NCBI GenBank assembly: GCA_050743625.1
Contig: JBOGED010000335.1
Span: 1 to 6,197 of the forward strand
DNA from: JBOGED01 sp050743625
Lineage (GTDB): Bacteria; Actinomycetota; Nitriliruptoria; Euzebyales; Egibacteraceae
Length of the DNA: 6,197 nt
Direction: 5' to 3'
In this document: positions 1 to 5,490 of the stretch, piece by piece
How positions within the stretch are numbered: the stretch's first letter is position 1
Layout: every line of letters begins with the position of its first letter
The notes under the pieces: generated by a model
Told to the model about the DNA's origin: nothing
Database searches by the model: none
Seen by the model: the letters and a program-made list of their open reading frames with translations, nothing else
Position numbers and translations under genes: made by a program

Positions 1-1370
1 AGCCGCGAGAACACCGTCGCCGCCGCCTGCAGCTCCATCCTCGCGCCGTCGCCGTCGCCGGCCGCGCGGCAGGCGGCGGCGAGCAGCATGCGGGTGCGTG
101 CGGTCTCGTAGGGCAGGCCCAGATCCAACCAGAGGGCGCGAGCCCGGCGCAGCTGCCACAGCGCTCGATCCGCGTCGTTCTCGGCGAGCCGCAAGGCGCC
201 CCTCGCCATAGCCGCCGTTGCGTGCATCAGGGCCGTCCCCGCCTCTTGCGCGATGGAATCCAAGTCGTCGGCGGCGACTCGCGCGCCGTCGAGGTCACCG
301 ATCGCCAGCGCGACCTCCACCTGGGCGGCCAGCAGCCGGGCCCGCCCCCACCGGCCCCCTCCCCCATCGGCCAAGGTGATCCGCAGGGCAGCAGCAGCCG
401 CCTCAGGCTTGCCCTGCGCCAGCCGGAGGAGGGCAAGCCCGGGTTGGGGCTCACGGCCAAGCTCGTGGGCGCGGCCGAACGCCTGCTCGGCAGCGGTCTC
501 GTCACCCATCCGCCGGCGGATCTCCCCGGTCACGTAGAACGCCTCGGCAGCGACCTCTGGATAGGAGCCCAGCAGCTCTTCATAGGTCCTCCGCGCGTCG
601 GCCTCGGCCTGGGCCCACGCGCCGCGCAGCCCCAAGAACTCGACCTGGTGAACGCGGCACATGCCGTGATACGGGGTCACGGTGGGGAGGGACGCGCACC
701 AGGCTAAGGCCGCCTCGATCCATTCGGCGGCCCGCCGGACGTCAGCGATGTCCATGCAGTACGCGAGCGCCTGGCAGTAAACCCATCCCGTGTACAAGGC
801 GCTGAGCTCACCCGCCACGACCGCGCACATGGCCTCGTCGAGGACGGCGAGTCCCTCGGAGATCTTGCCATGGCGCAGCAAGACCCCGCCCTGCGCCTGC
901 AGACCCATCGCGAGGAGGTCGGCGCTGCGGCACCGCCGCGCGATCTCGGTCATACGGCTGGCGTGCGCCATCGCCGCGTCGAGGTCCCCGCGAAGCTGCG
1001 CCAGGTCACATTCGGCGAGCGCGAGGAGCGCGTGCTCGGGGCATTCCGGCTCGCTGTCCAGGTGCCGGTGCGCCCGCCGCAGCCAACCCGCCGCCACCGC
1101 CGCCCGGCCCGTGAGGTGATGCTCGAGGTACAGCGACCACGCGGCCGCGCCGGCCCGCCGATCCACGTTACCCGCCGCGTACCCCGCATAGGCCTTCTGG
1201 CGCGCCGCGACCGAGTCTGCGAGCCTACTCAGCCACCAACAGGCGTCGGCAAGCGCGTCCCAGTCCTCCGGGCCCAGCTCGCGCTCGTCAAGGCCGCAGA
1301 GCAGCGCATACGCCTCCGACCAGGCTTCCCGGCTGGCGGCGTCCCTCGCCCGCTCGACCGTCGTGCGCAC
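1..1370 (-). CDS. LuxR-family transcriptional regulator with TPR-like helical repeats (3' end beyond window)
   Basis: One uninterrupted minus-strand frame of 456 codons runs off the left edge. The product is rich in Ala, Leu and Arg and made of amphipathic helical repeats. Examples are stretches reading LLALAECDLAQLRGDLDAA (about residue 120), a WIEAAL segment near 220, GLALLRLAQGKPEAAAAAL near 315, and VEVALAIGDLDGARVAADDL near 355. This matches the large actinobacterial LuxR/TPR regulators of roughly 550 residues, in which such repeats precede a C-terminal GerE-type helix-turn-helix. The visible end (MELQAAATVFSR) is the usual lead-in to that linker, so the DNA-binding domain should lie just outside the window; this is inference. 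No Walker A motif is seen. The start is GTG at 1370 because AGGAAGG lies 8 bases upstream; GTG at 1376 is too close to it. The gene is divergent from cutA and shares a very short intergenic region. The target and signal are unknown. Confidence 0.85.
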   Translation of the reverse strand, partial: MRTTVERARDAASREAWSEAYALLCGLDERELGPEDWDALADACWWLSRLADSVAARQKAYAGYAAGNVDRRAGAAAWSLYLEHHLTGRAAVAAGWLRRAHRHLDSEPECPEHALLALAECDLAQLRGDLDAAMAHASRMTEIARRCRSADLLAMGLQAQGGVLLRHGKISEGLAVLDEAMCAVVAGELSALYTGWVYCQALAYCMDIADVRRAAEWIEAALAWCASLPTVTPYHGMCRVHQVEFLGLRGAWAQAEADARRTYEELLGSYPEVAAEAFYVTGEIRRRMGDETAAEQAFGRAHELGREPQPGLALLRLAQGKPEAAAAALRITLADGGGGRWGRARLLAAQVEVALAIGDLDGARVAADDLDSIAQEAGTALMHATAAMARGALRLAENDADRALWQLRRARALWLDLGLPYETARTRMLLAAACRAAGDGDGARMELQAAATVFSR

Positions 1371-1378
1371 CCGCACCC

Positions 1379-1385
1379 CCTTCCT
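1379..1385 (-). promoter_or_regulatory. Ribosome binding site of the LuxR-type regulator
   Basis: AGGAAGG on the minus strand, 8 bases before the GTG at 1370. It decides between the in-frame GTG codons at 1376 and 1370 in favour of the latter. The ATG at 1390 on this strand is in a different frame. Confidence 0.6.
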
Positions 1386-1409
1386 GACATCTGCAGGATA
1401 CTGGGCCGT

Positions 1410-1415
1410 GAGGAG
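1410..1415 (+). promoter_or_regulatory. Ribosome binding site of cutA
   Basis: GAGGAG, followed by ATG codons at 1419 and 1422. The spacing is 3 and 6 bases respectively, so 1422 is preferred. A third in-frame ATG at 1431 is 15 bases away. The site lies in the roughly 50-base gap shared with the divergent regulator, so the promoters of the two genes must overlap each other or the opposite gene's 5' end. Confidence 0.6.
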
Positions 1416-1421
1416 TGCATG

Positions 1422-1751
1422 ATGGCTGGCATGGCCTATGTCCAGGTGATGACGACCACCGACCAGGAGCAGGAGGCAGCGTCGCTGGCCAACGCGCTGC
1501 TACAGGAGCGGCTCGCGGCGTGCGTGCAGGTGCTCGGGCCGATGACGAGCCGGTACTCGTGGCAGGACAAGGTCGAGCAGGCGACCGAGTGGCTGCTGAT
1601 CGTCAAGACCAAAGACGAGCTGCTCGATCAGGTCGTCGAAACGCTACGGGAGCGGCACTCCTACGACACCCCGGAGATCACGGCGACCCCGATCGTGGGC
1701 GGAAACCCAGCGTATCTGCAATGGGTCGGAGCCGAGACCCGCCATGCGTGA
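1422..1751 (+). CDS. cutA: CutA1 divalent-cation tolerance protein
   Basis: A 109-residue protein, the usual size of CutA1, a small soluble trimeric protein with a ferredoxin-like fold. The family is linked to copper and other divalent-metal tolerance in bacteria, though its exact biochemical role is unsettled. Hallmarks seen: an N-terminal beta strand followed by TTTDQEQEA (residues 11-19), the helix ending in ERLAACVQV with the conserved Cys34, the Y-x-W element (Tyr45, Trp47), the strand LLIVKTK (58-64), and the family signature H79-x-Y81 with PEI (84-86), then P90 and YLQWV (98-102). The start at 1422 follows GAGGAG; the frame is open much further upstream, but that part is antisense to the regulator and does not look like CutA. 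The gene stands alone, divergent from the regulator and with no co-directional partner nearby. It appears intact. Confidence 0.93.
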   Translation: MAGMAYVQVMTTTDQEQEAASLANALLQERLAACVQVLGPMTSRYSWQDKVEQATEWLLIVKTKDELLDQVVETLRERHSYDTPEITATPIVGGNPAYLQWVGAETRHA

Positions 1752-1832
1752 GGCTGCCCAGCGGTTGCGGGGTAGTGGCATGCCGAGGAAGGGCGCGAGG
1801 CGCTCGTATCTCGCATAGGGAGTCCGCCCGCT

Positions 1833-1861
1833 ATCCTCCTCGTGCCTGAGCCCAGGAGGAT
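1833..1861. terminator. Stem-loop downstream of cutA, possible terminator
   Basis: ATCCTCCT (1833-1840) and AGGAGGAT (1854-1861) form a perfect 8-base-pair stem with a 13-base loop, about 80 bases after the cutA stop. No T-run follows. Actinobacterial terminators often lack one, so termination is possible but not shown. Confidence 0.3.
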
Positions 1862-1877
1862 TCGCGCTCGTCGGGTC

Positions 1878-1904
1878 GGCGCCAGCCGGCCTTTTCCTGC
1901 ACTG
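1878..1904 (+). repeat. Direct repeat, copy 1 (27 bases)
   Basis: Matches 1961-1987 at 24 of 27 positions; the last 13 bases (TTTTCCTGCACTG) are identical. The copies start 83 bases apart. Function unknown. Repeated binding sites for a regulator, or remnants of a small mobile element, are both possible. Confidence 0.7.
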
Positions 1905-1960
1905 AGATGAGAATCGGCTGCACGTCGCCCGGTTTGCCGGATTTTTGCCTTAAGAGCGGC

Positions 1961-1987
1961 GGCGTCAGCCAGCATTTTCCTGCACTG
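1961..1987 (+). repeat. Direct repeat, copy 2 (27 bases)
   Basis: Second copy of the 27-base repeat at 1878-1904, with three mismatches. This copy runs straight into the 12-base inverted repeat at 1984-2027. Its end is also part of a 13-base palindrome, CTGCAC-T-GTGCAG (1980-1992). Confidence 0.7.
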
Positions 1988-2027
1988 TGCAGAGTAATGC
2001 CGGTATTCCGGTCTAACTCTGCACAGT
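1984..2027. repeat. Perfect 12-base inverted repeat forming an extended hairpin
   Basis: ACTGTGCAGAGT (1984-1995) is the exact reverse complement of ACTCTGCACAGT (2016-2027). Inside, on the same axis, CCGG (2000-2003) pairs with CCGG (2008-2011) around a TATT loop, leaving symmetric 4-base interior loops. The arrangement is too regular to be chance in plain spacer. It could be an operator pair, a recombination site or end structure of a small element, or a structured RNA. No T-run follows, and the nearest upstream gene ends more than 230 bases away. Confidence 0.75.
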
Positions 2028-2246
2028 ACGGGCGAAGCGACGCCGAGCACGAGAAGGTGGGGGCGGGACCTGGCCTCGCCGCAAGCCACTGCGCCGAGAT
2101 GCTATCCGCCTTCGCCCGTCAACTACGCGCTCTACGCACTCGCGACGAACGATCAGGAGCATCTGCACGCAGCGCGCACCCAACTCGGCTCTCCGGCCCG
2201 CAATAGCACGCGCTGCAAAGCCGCTGCCCTCGCCCGAGGGTTATCG

Positions 2247-2276
2247 TTGACGTCGTGACCGCGCGACCCGTAGACG
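2247..2276 (+). promoter_or_regulatory. Possible sigma-70-type promoter upstream of the tRNA
   Basis: TTGACG (2247-2252) and TAGACG (2271-2276) are 18 bases apart, close to actinobacterial housekeeping promoters. Transcription would begin roughly 100 bases before the tRNA. A TATGCT at 2376-2381 sits nearer to the tRNA but has no matching -35 box. Based only on the match to consensus. Confidence 0.25.
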
Positions 2277-2320
2277 TATTCGCGAGCTTCACCAGGCCGT
2301 CACGGGAGGCTCTCTCGGGA

Positions 2321-2334
2321 TCCCCATCAGGGGA
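2321..2334. other. Small perfect hairpin upstream of the tRNA
   Basis: TCCCC-ATCA-GGGGA, a 5-base-pair stem with a 4-base loop, between the possible promoter and the tRNA. It might shape the tRNA leader or mean nothing; GC-rich DNA forms such hairpins often. Confidence 0.3.
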
Positions 2335-2388
2335 GGGCCACTCAGATGGGCGAGCAGAAACGCTGGTCAGCGCGTTATGCTCATCCCA

Positions 2389-2464
2389 GGGGACGTAGCC
2401 CAATAGGTATGAGGCGCTCCACTTAAAATGGATGCTCGTGTGGGTTCGAATCCCACCGTCCCCA
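2389..2464 (+). tRNA. tRNA gene with UAA anticodon on a short-variable-loop body
   Basis: A 76-base cloverleaf can be drawn. The acceptor stem GGGGACG (2389-2395) pairs fully with CGTCCCC (2457-2463), with discriminator A at 2464 and no encoded CCA. The D arm uses GCCC (2398-2401) with AGGC (2412-2415), one C-A mismatch, and carries GG in the loop. The anticodon arm CTCCA/TGGAT has a C-T mismatch at its base and the loop CTTAAAA, so positions 34-36 read TAA (2424-2426). The T arm GTGGG/CCCAC is perfect with loop TTCGAAT. A UAA anticodon would decode the leucine codon UUA, but leucine tRNAs have a long extra arm and this one has only about 6 bases (2434-2439). It may be a divergent, phage-like or degenerate tRNA, and its charging identity is unsure. 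The gene lies tail to tail with the dehydrogenase pseudogene, 8 bases away. Confidence 0.8.
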
Positions 2465-2472
2465 CGTGTGGC

Positions 2473-3256
2473 TTAGCGGCGTAGGAGCTGGTCGCTTAGG
2501 GCGCGGGACTCGCGGGTGCCGCGGGTGCCCGCGTCCCCGGCCTGTCACGCCGTCCAGTTCGGGGTCGGTGGTGAGCCGCAGCGTGGCCTCCAGCCCTACT
2601 TCCACGGAGCTGGTTGGGAGGATGCCGGCGTCGCGCACCATGGCGGTGTCCATGAACGTCGCCGAGTGGAGCGCATTGGCCGTGATGCCAAGCTGGCCAA
2701 CTCTTCGGCGAGGTCGAAGGTGGCCATGACCTGCGCGAGCTTGCTGCGCCGGTAGCGGTGACCCGTCATACCCGACTTCGACCATAGGATCGTCGAAGTC
2801 CAGCGGCTCTTGGCCCGCCGACGCGACTTGCACGATGCGGGAGGGAGCCGAGGCAGCCAGTAGGGGTATGAGCCGGCGGGCCAAGCGGTAGGCGGCCAAG
2901 CGGTTGACCGCGAACCGCAGCTCGATGCCATCGCGGCTCATCTCGCGCCGGCCATCTTGGGCGCCGAAGCCGAAGCCGGCGTTGTTGACCAGGGCGTGCA
3001 GCTCGGTGTGGTCGGCGAGGACAGTGTCGGCGAGCTGGTCGACCTCGTCGAGCGGCGCGAGGTCGGCGACGACGGGGTGGACCGATGCTCCATCGCGCGT
3101 TTCCTGGACCTACCGACGGACCGTGGCCACCTTGTCCGGATTACGACCGTGCAGGACGACCGTGGCCCCGAGCTCCGCGAGACGCCTGGCCAATGCGTGA
3201 CCCAGCCCGCCGGTGGCGGCGGTGACGAGAATCGTCCGCTTCTCTATGGCGATCAT
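2473..3256 (-). pseudogene. Short-chain dehydrogenase/reductase (SDR) pseudogene
   Basis: The intact ancestor was a classical Rossmann-fold NAD(P)-dependent oxidoreductase of about 260 residues. Its pieces are all visible. The N-terminus reads ILVTAATGGLGHALA, a nucleotide-binding loop with the first Gly of TGxxxGxG replaced by Ala. NNAG lies at 2975-2986, RIVQVASAGQ carries the catalytic Ser, and YRRSK at 2740-2754 is the YxxxK motif. LGITANAL and DPELDGVTGR follow, and the ending RESRALSDQLLRR stops at 2473-2475. Lesions: an in-frame TAG at 3110-3112 (codon 49); a frame change at about 2755-2770, so the YxxxK motif is in another frame; a return at about 2687-2695, consistent with one lost G; and a further shift at about 2530-2545 before the C-terminus. 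An upstream in-frame ATG at 3304 is an alternative start. The gene is divergent from the acyl-CoA synthetase. No functional enzyme is expected from this sequence. Confidence 0.88.
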
Positions 3257-3366
3257 CCGCCCATCGTGCCCGCCACGCACCACGCGGTATCTCGCGAGGC
3301 GCATGTGTGCTCTTTCTTTGGAATGCGAGGTCATCCGCCGACGTCTTCCTCGTCGTTGGGCAGTTG

Positions 3367-3373
3367 AAGGAGG
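3367..3373 (+). promoter_or_regulatory. Strong Shine-Dalgarno site of the acyl-CoA synthetase
   Basis: AAGGAGG, near-perfect, 5 bases before the GTG at 3379. It fixes the start there. The frame is open back to an in-frame ATG at 3307, but the 24 extra residues do not resemble the family N-terminus. Confidence 0.8.
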
Positions 3374-3378
3374 TCACC

Positions 3379-4953
3379 GTGACGTTTCGAAGCCTCATGC
3401 CAGACGTCGAGATCCCAGACCAGTCGCTTCCGGCGTTCGTCCTCGAGCACGCAGCCGAGCGGGGCGACAAGCCCGCATTGATCGATGGGCCGAGTGGCCG
3501 GACGCTCACCTACGCCGAGCTGGCTTGGATGGTCGGTAGGACCGCAGCGGGATTGGACGCCGAAGGATTCCGCAAAGGGGACGTGCTCGCGATCCTCGCG
3601 CCGAACCTGCCGGAGTGGCCGGTCGTCTACTTCGGGACGCAGGCGGCGGGTGGGATCGTGACGGGCATCAATCCCCTCTACACGGTTGAGGAGATCGCGT
3701 TCCAGCTGCACGATTCTGGCGCCCGCTACCTGGTCACCGTGCCGATGTTCCTCGATCGCGCCGCCGCCGCCGCGGCCAAGGTCGGCATTGACGAGCTGTT
3801 CGTGCTGGGTGAGGCGTCGGGCGCGACGCCGTTCTCCACGTTGCTCGGCCATGGCGAGGAGCCGCCCGATGTCGATATCGACCCAGCCACCGATCTCGCC
3901 TCGCTTCCGTACTCCAGCGGAACGACCGGCCTGTCCAAAGGGGTGATGCTCACTCACCGGTCGATGGTCGCGAGCACCTGCCAGACCGAGCCGCTATGGG
4001 CGTATACCTCACAGGACACGACCATCGGCGTCCTCCCGTACTTCCACAGCGCTGGCTGCTTCGTGCAGATGGTCCACGCCTTGCGTGGCGGCGCGACGAT
4101 CGTCACCATGCCGCGCTTCGACCTCGAGCTGTTCCTGGGGCTCATTGAGGCCCATCGGGTCACAAAGGTCATCGTCGTCCCGCCCATCGTGCTCGCGCTT
4201 GCCCAGAGCCCGGCCGTGGATCACTTCGACCTGTCGTCGCTGCAGTGGATCGCTGCGGGGGCGGCGCCGCTCGGCGCGGAGCTGGAGCAGGCCTGCGCCG
4301 AGCGGCTCGGCTGCCCCGTGTTCCAGGGCTACGGAATGACCGAGACCTCACCGATGATCGCGATCTCACCAACCGACCGCGATAACCCAGAGAACCGCCA
4401 CCGGCCCGGCTCGGTCGGCATGCTCGTGGCGAGCACCGAGGTCCGGATCATCGATCCCACCACGGGAGGAAAGTGCGGGCCGGATCAGGTTGGCGAGCTG
4501 TGGATCCGCGGTCCTCAAGTCATGCGCGGCTACCTCAACCAGCCCGGCGCGACCGCGGCGACCATCGATCCTGAGGAGTGGATGCGCACCGGCGACCTGG
4601 GCAGGATCGACGCCGACGGTTGGGTCTTCCTCGTTGACCGGGTGAAGGAGCTGATCAAGTACAAGGCGTACCAGGTCGCTCCCGCCGAGCTGGAGGCGCT
4701 GCTGATCGCGCATCCCGCCGTCGCCGACGCCGCGGTCATCCCCAAGCCGGACGTCCGGGCGGGTGAGATTCCCAAGGCCTACATCGTGCCCGCCACCGAG
4801 GTGACCGTCGAGGAGCTGATGGCCTACGTCGCAGCGCGCGTCGCACCGCATAAGAAGGTTCGCGAGGTCGCGTTCGTCGACCAGATTCCCAAGTCCCCGA
4901 CCGGCAAGATCCTCCGGCGCGTCCTCATCGAGCGGGAGCGCGCCGCCATGTGA
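3379..4953 (+). CDS. Acyl-CoA synthetase, 4-coumarate-CoA ligase/FadD-like (ANL superfamily)
   Basis: A 524-residue adenylate-forming enzyme, full length for the family. It activates a carboxylic acid with ATP to an acyl-adenylate and then forms the CoA thioester. Motifs in order: the phosphate-binding loop PYSSGTTGLSKG (177-188); the PYFHSAGC region, corresponding to the LPFFH-type element of 4CLs; IAAGAAPLG; GYGMTET (317-323), which contacts the adenine and acyl group; RTGD (403-406), whose Asp binds the ribose; the hinge region DRVKELIKYKAYQVAPAE (420-437); and PKSPTGKILRR (504-514) with the catalytic Lys510 of the C-terminal domain. All catalytic positions are present, so the gene looks functional. 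The substrate cannot be read from this: aromatic (cinnamate-like) and fatty acids are both possible. The start is the GTG after a near-perfect ribosome binding site. The stop overlaps the ATG of the following dehydrogenase remnant (TGATG), which points to one operon. Confidence 0.94.
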   Translation: MTFRSLMPDVEIPDQSLPAFVLEHAAERGDKPALIDGPSGRTLTYAELAWMVGRTAAGLDAEGFRKGDVLAILAPNLPEWPVVYFGTQAAGGIVTGINPLYTVEEIAFQLHDSGARYLVTVPMFLDRAAAAAAKVGIDELFVLGEASGATPFSTLLGHGEEPPDVDIDPATDLASLPYSSGTTGLSKGVMLTHRSMVASTCQTEPLWAYTSQDTTIGVLPYFHSAGCFVQMVHALRGGATIVTMPRFDLELFLGLIEAHRVTKVIVVPPIVLALAQSPAVDHFDLSSLQWIAAGAAPLGAELEQACAERLGCPVFQGYGMTETSPMIAISPTDRDNPENRHRPGSVGMLVASTEVRIIDPTTGGKCGPDQVGELWIRGPQVMRGYLNQPGATAATIDPEEWMRTGDLGRIDADGWVFLVDRVKELIKYKAYQVAPAELEALLIAHPAVADAAVIPKPDVRAGEIPKAYIVPATEVTVEELMAYVAARVAPHKKVREVAFVDQIPKSPTGKILRRVLIERERAAM

Positions 4954-5487
4954 TGGGCGGTTCGCATCTCCTCGGCGACGTACAGCAAGAGGCCGGGGGG
5001 CTTCGTATCGGTGCGCTTGTCTTCATCACGCTGACCTTGGCCGCCTGTATCCAAGGGTAGACGGCCCGATTTTGTCCCCACCGACACTCAGGGCGATACG
5101 GGAATCCACCTCATCAGGGTCGCTGAGTTCGAGCAACCGCGGGCCATGGCGATCCGGCCGGGTGACCCGGCGCTGTACGTGGCGGAGAAAGGTGGGGGGG
5201 TTCGAGCGCTGCGCGATGGCGAGATCGACCCTGCCCCGGTGTTGGACTTGTCCGATCAGGTCCCCACGGGCGGGGAGCAGGGCTTGCTGGGTGACTTCTG
5301 CGCGGGGCGGCTGCTCGGCCGGCGGCACGAGGGTGACCGCGCCGTGGACCTCGGCGACCTCGGCGACCTCGGCGTCGCCGTCGACGGTCTCAGCTCCTTC
5401 GGCGAGGATCAAGAAGGTGAGCTCTACGCGATGTCCCTGAGCGACGGCGGTCCCTACCGCCTTGATCCCTCCCCGGCCGGGCCGTAA
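4953..5487 (+). pseudogene. PQQ-dependent sugar dehydrogenase (glucose/sorbosone dehydrogenase family) remnant
   Basis: The ATG at 4953-4955 overlaps the ligase stop (TGATG). The first 35 codons encode a hydrophobic segment ending in a lipobox, LTLAAC with Cys at 5046-5048, then stop at 5058-5060. From about 5062 the next frame continues with family sequence: VAEFEQP, PGDPALYVAEKGG, VRALRDGE, LDLSDQV, TGGEQGLLG. This is the first propeller blade of a soluble PQQ-type dehydrogenase. Directly after GLLG, at about 5290-5293, the sequence jumps to DFCAGRL and then LSSFGEDQEGELYAMSL...YRL, which is the C-terminal blade. The family is normally about 350-400 residues, so most of the propeller is missing, in frame. 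A +1 or -2 shift between 5034 and 5060 separates the signal peptide from the body. The original product was probably a membrane-anchored extracytoplasmic sugar dehydrogenase. The stop lies 3 bases from that of the convergent methyltransferase. Confidence 0.83.
5347..5373 (+). repeat. Three tandem copies of a 9-base unit
   Basis: GACCTCGGC is repeated exactly three times and encodes DLG-DLG-DLG in the C-terminal part of the dehydrogenase remnant. The family normally has a single short acidic stretch there, so this looks like slippage in a gene no longer under selection. Confidence 0.75.
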
Positions 5488-5490
5488 CCG

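Larger units (their letters stand above)
1752..2388. other. Long intergenic region without a recognisable gene
   Basis: Between cutA and the tRNA I find no open frame with a credible start, a family match and a ribosome binding site together. The region holds a stem-loop (1833-1861), a direct repeat (1878-1904 and 1961-1987), a large inverted repeat (1984-2027), a small hairpin (2321-2334) and a possible promoter (2247-2276). A plus-strand frame from about 2103 to 2258 reads like coding sequence for some 50 codons (for example NYALYALATNDQEHL) but lacks a start. It may be a gene remnant. Confidence 0.55.

Noticed and set aside
222..707. Long plus-strand open frame of about 160 codons
   Set aside because: It is antisense to the TPR/LuxR regulator, whose minus-strand frame gives coherent helical-repeat protein. 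The plus-strand product is low-complexity Pro/Gly/Arg sequence typical of GC-rich shadow frames.
870..1421. An N-terminal extension of about 184 residues on CutA
   Set aside because: The frame is open, but the extension is Arg/Pro-rich antisense of the regulator. A good ribosome binding site and the usual CutA length support the start at 1422.
1661..2089. Minus-strand frame overlapping the end of cutA
   Set aside because: Partly antisense to cutA, with no family resemblance, and it runs through the repeats and hairpin. Treated as chance.
1907..2206. Plus-strand frame of 99 codons through the repeat region
   Set aside because: It crosses the inverted repeat, has no ribosome binding site and no recognisable protein features.
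2119..2403. Minus-strand frame of 94 codons between the repeats and the tRNA
   Set aside because: Its start lies inside the antisense of the tRNA 5' end, and the product resembles no family I know.
2440..2464. tRNA 3' end as an attachment site of an integrated element
   Set aside because: I found no second copy of the 3' end in the window and no integrase or excisionase nearby. It cannot be supported from this window.
2423..2941. A single 172-residue minus-strand protein
   Set aside because: Its N-terminal part is the middle of the broken SDR, its centre is out of frame with the YxxxK segment, and its tail is translated from the antisense of the tRNA. It is a pseudogene fragment, not a gene.
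3331..3957. Minus-strand frame of 208 codons
   Set aside because: Antisense to the well-supported acyl-CoA synthetase; the product is a low-complexity shadow.
4366..4851. Minus-strand frame of 161 codons
   Set aside because: Antisense to the C-terminal half of the acyl-CoA synthetase, with a composition typical of a shadow frame.
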